This document shows positions 6,656-10,139 of a stretch of 10,139 nucleotides of DNA, piece by piece. The DNA comes from Lachnospiraceae bacterium. Lineage in GTDB: Bacteria > Bacillota > Clostridia > Lachnospirales > Lachnospiraceae. Both the position numbers and the translations under genes were made by a program. Location: positions 1-10,139 of the forward strand of contig CAAFVW010000123.1 in assembly GCA_900766575.1 (NCBI GenBank), read 5' to 3'. Position 1 is the first letter of the stretch. Every line of letters starts with the position of its first letter. Below the pieces are notes generated by a model, which was not told where the DNA came from, searched no databases, and saw nothing but the letters and a program-made list of their open reading frames with translations.

Positions 6656-7870
6656 ATGGAATTACCGAAGAATATAACGCAGATCGGAGAGGCGGACAAG
6701 CACTGTAAAATCTATGTGGAAGATTATGTGGTATCTTACATAAAACAAATGAATGGGATGGCACAGAACAAAGACATTGCCATTGCATTATACGGAAGGA
6801 AGACAACAGAGGGCGGAGTGAGTTACTTGTTTGCCTATGGCTCGGCAAAACTGAATTTCCTGCAAAAACCGGTACGACACCTGTCCCAGGCACAGGAGCA
6901 GGAGATAGAAAAGCTGCGGAAAAAATATTTCCCGGAGATGACTTTCCTGGGATACCAGATTCTGAATGGTGAGATGGTGGAAGGGTTCCAGATCTGTGAG
7001 CAGGAGATCTGCCGATATGTGGCGGGCTATGCACAGTTCTATGAAAAAAACGACAGCATGCTGGCTTATATGCTGGAGAACCGGGGAGAAGAGGCGGAGC
7101 CGGAGAAGGTAGACCAGGAAAAATATGAGGTGGTGAAAAAACGTCAGGAGGAGCGCAGGCAGAGACAGGAAAAGGTGTCCAAAGAGCGGGCTGCCACAGC
7201 ACAGGTCAGACACGAAGCAGATAATATGGTTCCTGTGTCGACGTTGGGATTGCGGCGGATGAAAATGGCAGCTGCCGGTGTCTTTGTGCTGCTCTGCGTG
7301 ATGGCACTGGCGCTCATGCGGCAGGAGAGCACCGGGGAATCGCTGGGGCAGACGGCCAGGCAGGCCATGAGCAATCTGATGGAGCAGAAACTGCCGGATG
7401 CGGTGGAGGAGCAGGGCCAGGTCAGTACACTGGTGGCGGAGAACAAGCTGGAGGATGCTTTACGACAGGAAAATGCCGTAGCCGGAAGCAGTGAAGAAAG
7501 CACTGCAGAGGTACCTGTGGACAACAGTGTCGCAGAAAATACGACAGCCATGACGGAAGGGGCAGAACAGAATACGACATCGGACGCGACACCTGCGACA
7601 GAAGTTCCAGCGACAGAAGTTCCAGCGACAGAAGCTCCTGCAACAGAAACTCCTGTAACAGAAGCTCCTGCATCAGAGACTACGGCAGAGATTACAGTGA
7701 CAGAAACGGTTGTGGAACCTAAGACATATATGATCCAGAGGGGAGATACCCTGATCGGCATTTCTATGCGGAACTATGGAAGCAATGGCAGGGTGGCGGA
7801 GATCTGTTCCCTGAATGGCATTACGGATCCGGATGACATTAAGATTGGTCAGAAAATCCTTTTGCCGTAA
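6656..7870 (+). CDS. Membrane-anchored LysM-domain protein
   Basis: The 404-residue protein starts at ATG 6656 behind GGGAGGT (6640-6646); the frame is open back to a GTG at 6617, which lies in an RNA hairpin and lacks a ribosome binding site. Domain order: an unassigned N-terminal domain (about 1-145, with KIYVEDYVVSYIKQ, IAIALYGRKTT and FLGYQILNGEMVEGFQI); a highly charged helix, probably coiled coil (about 146-190); one membrane segment AAAGVFVLLCVMALALM (205-221); an acidic stretch; a Pro/Thr/Glu-rich linker with ATEVP-type repeats (314-343); and a C-terminal LysM domain (358-404: TYMIQRGDTLIGISMRNYGS to IKIGQKILLP). Basic residues (GLRRMK) precede the membrane segment and there is no signal peptide. 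The N-terminal domain should therefore be cytoplasmic and the LysM domain outside, binding peptidoglycan. The N-terminal domain vaguely recalls an MPN fold but lacks a JAMM metal motif. Function is unknown; linking cytoplasm and wall is inference. Confidence 0.88.
   Translation: MELPKNITQIGEADKHCKIYVEDYVVSYIKQMNGMAQNKDIAIALYGRKTTEGGVSYLFAYGSAKLNFLQKPVRHLSQAQEQEIEKLRKKYFPEMTFLGYQILNGEMVEGFQICEQEICRYVAGYAQFYEKNDSMLAYMLENRGEEAEPEKVDQEKYEVVKKRQEERRQRQEKVSKERAATAQVRHEADNMVPVSTLGLRRMKMAAAGVFVLLCVMALALMRQESTGESLGQTARQAMSNLMEQKLPDAVEEQGQVSTLVAENKLEDALRQENAVAGSSEESTAEVPVDNSVAENTTAMTEGAEQNTTSDATPATEVPATEVPATEAPATETPVTEAPASETTAEITVTETVVEPKTYMIQRGDTLIGISMRNYGSNGRVAEICSLNGITDPDDIKIGQKILLP
7595..7669 (+). 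repeat. Five 15-bp tandem repeats in the LysM protein linker
   Basis: The units at 7595, 7610, 7625, 7640 and 7655 follow GCGACAGAAGTTCCA. The first two are identical and later copies diverge by a few bases. They encode ATEVP, ATEVP, ATEAP, ATETP and VTEAP, followed by a degenerate ASETT. Each unit is five codons, so gain or loss of a copy keeps the frame and only changes the length of the extracytoplasmic linker. Confidence 0.93.
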
Positions 7871-7878
7871 AAAATTTA

Positions 7879-7906
7879 TTTTCAAAAGGGGGAAGTGTGT
7901 TATACT
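7879..7906 (+). promoter_or_regulatory. Extended -10 promoter for the DUF5711-like gene
   Basis: TATACT (7901-7906) is preceded by TGT (7898-7900), forming an extended -10. A partial -35, TTTTCA (7879-7884), lies 16 nt upstream. It starts within ten bases of the LysM gene stop and leaves a 5' leader of about 90 nt. No terminator separates it from the LysM gene, so read-through is also possible. Confidence 0.62.
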
Positions 7907-7907
7907 G

Positions 7908-7974
7908 TAACTATTAGTGACCCTATGAAAAGCAGGATGCGTGACAGCAATTTTGCAGAGGGATTGAATAGTTA
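7908..7974 (+). promoter_or_regulatory. Inverted repeat flanking the 5' leader
   Basis: TAACTATT (7908-7915) and AATAGTTA (7967-7974) are perfect complements with centres about 59 bp apart. Inside them CCCT (7921-7924 region) faces AGGG (7959-7962 region), and GCAATTTTGC (7947-7956) can fold on itself. The first arm straddles the expected transcription start, so a pair of DNA operator sites is as likely as an RNA fold. It matches no riboswitch class I can recognise. Confidence 0.35.
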
Positions 7975-8002
7975 TTTAAAGGATGCATAAGGAAACAGAT
8001 AC

Positions 8003-9202
8003 ATGGCTGCAGATATCAAGAATTATCTGAAGGAAAAGGAAAAACGACAGAAGAGTCAGCGCGACTATAAGAAAAAGATCCGAAAACACCGGCTGACCAT
8101 TGTGTACCGGGTACTGTTGGTGGTGGCGGCACTGGGAACAGCGCTGGCGCTGATAATGGTACAGGCGAAGCGGCACATTTATACGGGATATGACACGGTA
8201 TCTACTCTCAGCAGGGAAGTGTCGGCGGATGCCATAGATGTCCGGCTGAAGAACAATATTCTTACTTATAGTAAGGATGGAGCGCATTGTACAGATACCA
8301 AGGGCAATGTCAAATGGAACCAGACCTATGTGATTCAGGATGTGAAGCTTGCTACCTGCGGTAATGTGGCGGCAATCGGCAGCTACAACGGTCGGGAGAT
8401 CTATGTACAGAATACAGAGAAACAACTGGGAACCATCACGACGAATATGCCGATTCGTAATATTACAGTGGCAGATACCGGAAGGGTGACAGCGGTATTG
8501 GCAGATACAGATGTAACCTGGATCATGACTTATGAGGCGGATGGCAGCAACAGCTATACAGGACAGGCTCATATGGATGACGGAGGTTATCCCATCTCCG
8601 TATGCCTGTCACCGGACGGCGAGCTGCTGGCAGTCAGCTATCTGTATGTGGATGCAGGTGTAGTAAAGACGAATGTAGTATTCTACAATTTCGGACCGGT
8701 GGGTGAGAACCAGAGTGATTATCTGGTCAGTGCCTATTCCTATTCCGACCTGATCGTCCCCAGAGTACAGTTCATGAACAACGATACGGCATTTGCAGCA
8801 GGCGACAGCCGCCTGATGATCTATAACGGGTCGCAGAAGCCGGTGACAGCGGGAGAATATCTGTATGATGAGGAGATTCAGTCAGTTTTCTACAGCGATA
8901 AGTATGTGGGATTAGTATTTTTGTCAGATCAGGCAGAGACCAAATATCGTATGGATGTATATAATGCTTCTGCGGCAAAGGTCGGAAGCTATTATTTTGA
9001 CGTGGATTATACGGATATATTTTTTGAAGAGAGTGATATCGTAATTTATAACGAGTCTGAGTGCCAGATATTTACAACGGATGGTGTGGAAAAATATCAG
9101 GGCAGTTTTACAAAGAGTGTCCGGCTGATGCTTCCTGCCGGAGGGTCTTATAAATATTATCTGGTGACGGACAATACAATAGATACGATACAGTTGAAAT
9201 AG
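8003..9202 (+). CDS. DUF5711-like membrane-anchored beta-propeller protein
   Basis: The 399-residue protein has a strongly basic cytoplasmic N-terminus (residues 1-31, rich in Lys/Arg), one membrane segment (about 32-54, IVYRVLLVVAALGTALALIM) and a long extracytoplasmic part. That part is made of beta-blade repeats resembling WD40/PQQ propellers. Examples are VKLATCGNVAAIGSYNGRE (114-132), ITVADTGRVTAVLADTD (154-170), ISVCLSPDGELLAVSY (198-213), VQFMNNDTAFAAGDSRLMIYN (255-275) and IVIYNESECQIFTTDG (346-361). The whole resembles the uncharacterised DUF5711 family of Clostridia; that family name is recalled, not searched. AAGGAA (7989-7994) precedes the ATG, and a CvpA-family gene follows after 13 nt. 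No catalytic residues are evident, so a scaffold or sensing role at the cell surface is a guess. Confidence 0.85.
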   Translation: MAADIKNYLKEKEKRQKSQRDYKKKIRKHRLTIVYRVLLVVAALGTALALIMVQAKRHIYTGYDTVSTLSREVSADAIDVRLKNNILTYSKDGAHCTDTKGNVKWNQTYVIQDVKLATCGNVAAIGSYNGREIYVQNTEKQLGTITTNMPIRNITVADTGRVTAVLADTDVTWIMTYEADGSNSYTGQAHMDDGGYPISVCLSPDGELLAVSYLYVDAGVVKTNVVFYNFGPVGENQSDYLVSAYSYSDLIVPRVQFMNNDTAFAAGDSRLMIYNGSQKPVTAGEYLYDEEIQSVFYSDKYVGLVFLSDQAETKYRMDVYNASAAKVGSYYFDVDYTDIFFEESDIVIYNESECQIFTTDGVEKYQGSFTKSVRLMLPAGGSYKYYLVTDNTIDTIQLK

Positions 9203-9215
9203 AAGGAGCATACAA

Positions 9216-9722
9216 ATGAATCTCAATTTATTACAGATCATTGCAGTAGTGATATTGATCTGCATGGTCATGGACGGATATAAAAAGGGAATGGTGAAAT
9301 CCCTGATCTCTTTGATCTCCCTGTTGATCACCTGTGTGGTGCTGTTCCTGGTGGGAAATGCTCTGAACAGTTACATTGACGGAAGATTTTTCAATTTGAT
9401 TCTCACCTTGTTATTACTGGCGGCGATCGGAGTTGGGCATCATTTGTTGAATGTGGTGTTTTTCTCCGTAAAGATGATTGCGAAACTACCTATAGTACAT
9501 GGCCTGGACAAATTACTAGGTATTGTGGTTGGAATTTTAGAAACTGTTTTAATTATTTGGACAATATATGCATTTAACATTTTCAGAGACCTCGGAACCT
9601 GGGGACAGGTAATTGTGGACTACACCAGAGACAGCAGAATACTCACTTATTTGTATGAAAATAACTATCTGGCGTATCTGATTGAACAACTTGGACAAAA
9701 GCTTCCGACGCTTATAAAATAG
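9216..9722 (+). CDS. CvpA-family membrane protein
   Basis: This 168-residue integral membrane protein has four predicted membrane segments (about 3-19, 28-50, 58-76 and 100-123) and a short polar C-terminus. The family hallmarks are the DGYKKGMVKSL loop after the first segment (20-30) and the small-residue-rich fourth segment starting DKLLGIVVGILE (98-109). CvpA was named for colicin V production in E. coli, but most family members are of unknown function in the cytoplasmic membrane; envelope homeostasis has been proposed. AAGGAG (9203-9208) lies just before the ATG, and the 13-nt gap indicates co-transcription with the DUF5711-like gene. The last 80 codons are visibly AT-richer than the first, with many ATT, TTA and ATA codons. 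No colicin or microcin gene is present. Confidence 0.88.
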   Translation: MNLNLLQIIAVVILICMVMDGYKKGMVKSLISLISLLITCVVLFLVGNALNSYIDGRFFNLILTLLLLAAIGVGHHLLNVVFFSVKMIAKLPIVHGLDKLLGIVVGILETVLIIWTIYAFNIFRDLGTWGQVIVDYTRDSRILTYLYENNYLAYLIEQLGQKLPTLIK

Positions 9723-9728
9723 TAAAAA

Positions 9729-9764
9729 ATCCCCTGTACATGCGGAATTTGCGTGGCAGGGGAT
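9729..9764. terminator. Hairpin terminator between cvpA-like gene and rRNA promoters
   Basis: ATCCCCTG (9729-9736) pairs perfectly with CAGGGGAT (9757-9764). After a small internal loop, CATGC (9739-9743) pairs with GCGTG (9751-9755). On the + strand only a short AATTT follows. On the - strand the stem runs into a run of six T (complement of 9724-9729), so it may terminate better leftward. It separates the envelope genes from the rRNA control region. Confidence 0.7.
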
Positions 9765-9793
9765 AATTTGTACAAAAAATTCGAAAAATAGTG

Positions 9794-9822
9794 TTGACAA
9801 GTAGTATATAGGGTGATATACT
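9794..9822 (+). promoter_or_regulatory. rRNA promoter P1
   Basis: A perfect -35 TTGACA (9794-9799) and a -10 TATACT (9817-9822) are separated by 17 nt. A-rich sequence lies just upstream, as in an UP element. A G-start at 9830 (GTTGTTGAGG) is likely. Confidence 0.93.
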
Positions 9823-9874
9823 CAGATTCGTTGTTGAGGCAACGCCGAAACAACAGAGACAACTTCAAAGAAAC

Positions 9875-9889
9875 TTGAAAAGATTTCAA
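9875..9889 (+). repeat. Short palindrome in the P2 upstream region
   Basis: TTGAAA AGA TTTCAA forms a 6-bp inverted repeat inside the A/T-rich stretch just ahead of the P2 -35. It may only reflect the AT-rich upstream element, or be a small operator. Confidence 0.4.
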
Positions 9890-9897
9890 AAAAGTTG

Positions 9898-9926
9898 TTG
9901 ACAAGGTCTGGCAGATATGGTAATAT
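9898..9926 (+). promoter_or_regulatory. rRNA promoter P2
   Basis: TTGACA (9898-9903), a 17-nt spacer and TAATAT (9921-9926). The 18 bases AAAAAAGTTGTTGACAAG (9888-9905) are repeated exactly at P3 (9975-9992), so the two promoters look like duplicates across the upstream element and -35. Confidence 0.93.
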
Positions 9927-9939
9927 AAAAACCTGCCGC

Positions 9940-9957
9940 GAAAAACGAAAGTTTTTC
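9940..9957 (+). ncRNA. GAAA-tetraloop hairpin at the start of the P2 transcript
   Basis: GAAAAAC (9940-9946) and GTTTTTC (9951-9957) form seven perfect pairs closed by a GAAA loop. The hairpin would lie within the first 25 nt of RNA made from P2 and upstream of P3. Confidence 0.6.
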
Positions 9958-9984
9958 AAGACAAAAAAGTTTTTAAAAAAGTTG

Positions 9985-10013
9985 TTGACAAGCGAAAGCG
10001 GTTGTGATAAGAT
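9985..10013 (+). promoter_or_regulatory. rRNA promoter P3
   Basis: TTGACA (9985-9990), a 17-nt spacer and TAAGAT (10008-10013). The likely start is G10020 (GTTGCCGCTGAG), which resembles the P1 start (GTTGTTGAGG). Its upstream element is strongly A/T-rich (9962-9980). Confidence 0.92.
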
Positions 10014-10046
10014 ATCAGAGTTGCCGCTGAGAACAACAGCAACAAA

Positions 10047-10062
10047 GCTTCTGAAAAGAAGC
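10047..10062 (+). promoter_or_regulatory. boxB-like hairpin in the rRNA leader
   Basis: GCTTCT (10047-10052) and AGAAGC (10057-10062) pair perfectly around a GAAA tetraloop. The hairpin lies three bases before boxA, the same order (boxB then boxA) as in E. coli rRNA leaders. Confidence 0.7.
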
Positions 10063-10064
10063 GA

Positions 10065-10076
10065 TGCACTTTGACA
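10065..10076 (+). promoter_or_regulatory. boxA antitermination site
   Basis: TGCACTTTGACA differs from the E. coli rRNA boxA TGCTCTTTAACA at two of 12 positions. BoxA RNA is bound by NusB and the S10 protein (NusE), which lets polymerase pass Rho and other terminators in the untranslated rRNA operon. Confidence 0.75.
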
Positions 10077-10095
10077 AATAAACAGTAATGCAACC

Positions 10096-10117
10096 CTGAA
10101 AATTCCAAGATTTTCAG
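10096..10117 (+). ncRNA. Leader hairpin downstream of boxA
   Basis: CTGAAAAT (10096-10103) and ATTTTCAG (10110-10117) form eight perfect pairs with a six-base loop. It could shape precursor processing or be part of the 5' strand of the 16S processing stem; the matching 3' strand would lie beyond the window. Confidence 0.6.
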
Positions 10118-10139
10118 AGAAATTCAAGAACAAGCCGAT

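Larger units (their letters stand above)
10020..10139 (+). ncRNA. 16S rRNA leader (5' part of rRNA precursor, runs off the window)
   Basis: Everything downstream of P3 has the look of an rRNA precursor leader: a hairpin followed by boxA, a second hairpin, and no open frame with a ribosome binding site. The ending AGAACAAGCCGAT resembles sequence found ahead of mature 16S rRNA in Clostridia. No 16S sequence itself is present, so the identification rests on the promoters and the antitermination elements. Confidence 0.8.

Noticed and set aside
6656..7100. JAMM/MPN-type protease domain at the LysM protein N-terminus
   Set aside because: There is no His-x-His plus Asp metal motif; any resemblance is only in general secondary-structure pattern.
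7595..7669. CRISPR-like array
   Set aside because: The repeats are contiguous 15-bp units without spacers, in frame within a coding linker.
9216..9722. Colicin or microcin production locus
   Set aside because: Only the CvpA family name suggests this; no precursor peptide, immunity or export gene is present.
10071..10099. TTGACA at 10071-10076 as a fourth tandem promoter
   Set aside because: The position 17 nt downstream reads CCCTGA, which is no -10. The bases are better explained as the end of boxA.

Overview
The window reads as a chromosomal fragment from an anaerobic Gram-positive gut-type Clostridium relative, most likely a Lachnospiraceae member. The basis is the gene set and order (dnaX-ybaB-recR, a CQALNA-type 6-phosphofructokinase, a DUF5711-like protein next to CvpA), strong GGAGG ribosome binding sites, moderate GC, and Firmicutes-style tandem rRNA promoters. 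All convincing genes lie on the + strand. The first 20 bases are Illumina adapter and the last bases stop inside an rRNA leader. The window is therefore probably a whole assembly contig, begun by an untrimmed read and broken at a multicopy rRNA operon.

Layout. (1) 22-1652: the tail of an unidentified gene, fabH (fatty-acid chain initiation) and a MarR/FabT-like regulator, closed by an intrinsic terminator that contains the regulator's stop codon. (2) 1749-4435: 6-phosphofructokinase, then dnaX (clamp-loader tau/gamma) 29 nt later. (3) 4453-6527: a promoter, then ybaB/ebfC, recR (overlapping by one base) and an aldose 1-epimerase, a recombination-repair pair with a sugar gene appended. (4) 6546-6655: a dense structured intergenic region with a long hairpin and a terminator-like stem whose 3' arm is the ribosome binding site of the next gene. 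(5) 6656-9722: three envelope-associated genes: a membrane-anchored LysM protein with an unassigned cytoplasmic N-terminal domain, a DUF5711-like membrane-anchored beta-propeller protein with its own extended -10 promoter, and a CvpA-family membrane protein, followed by a hairpin. (6) 9794-10139: three near-consensus tandem promoters, each with exact 17-nt spacing, then a leader with a GAAA-loop hairpin and a boxA antitermination sequence. The 16S rRNA gene should begin just beyond the window.

Most genes are ordinary housekeeping. The parts that deserve a second look are the LysM/DUF5711/CvpA envelope module, the sequestered ribosome binding site in front of it, and the rRNA control region. 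I found no CRISPR array, insertion sequence, tRNA, phage gene or defence system.
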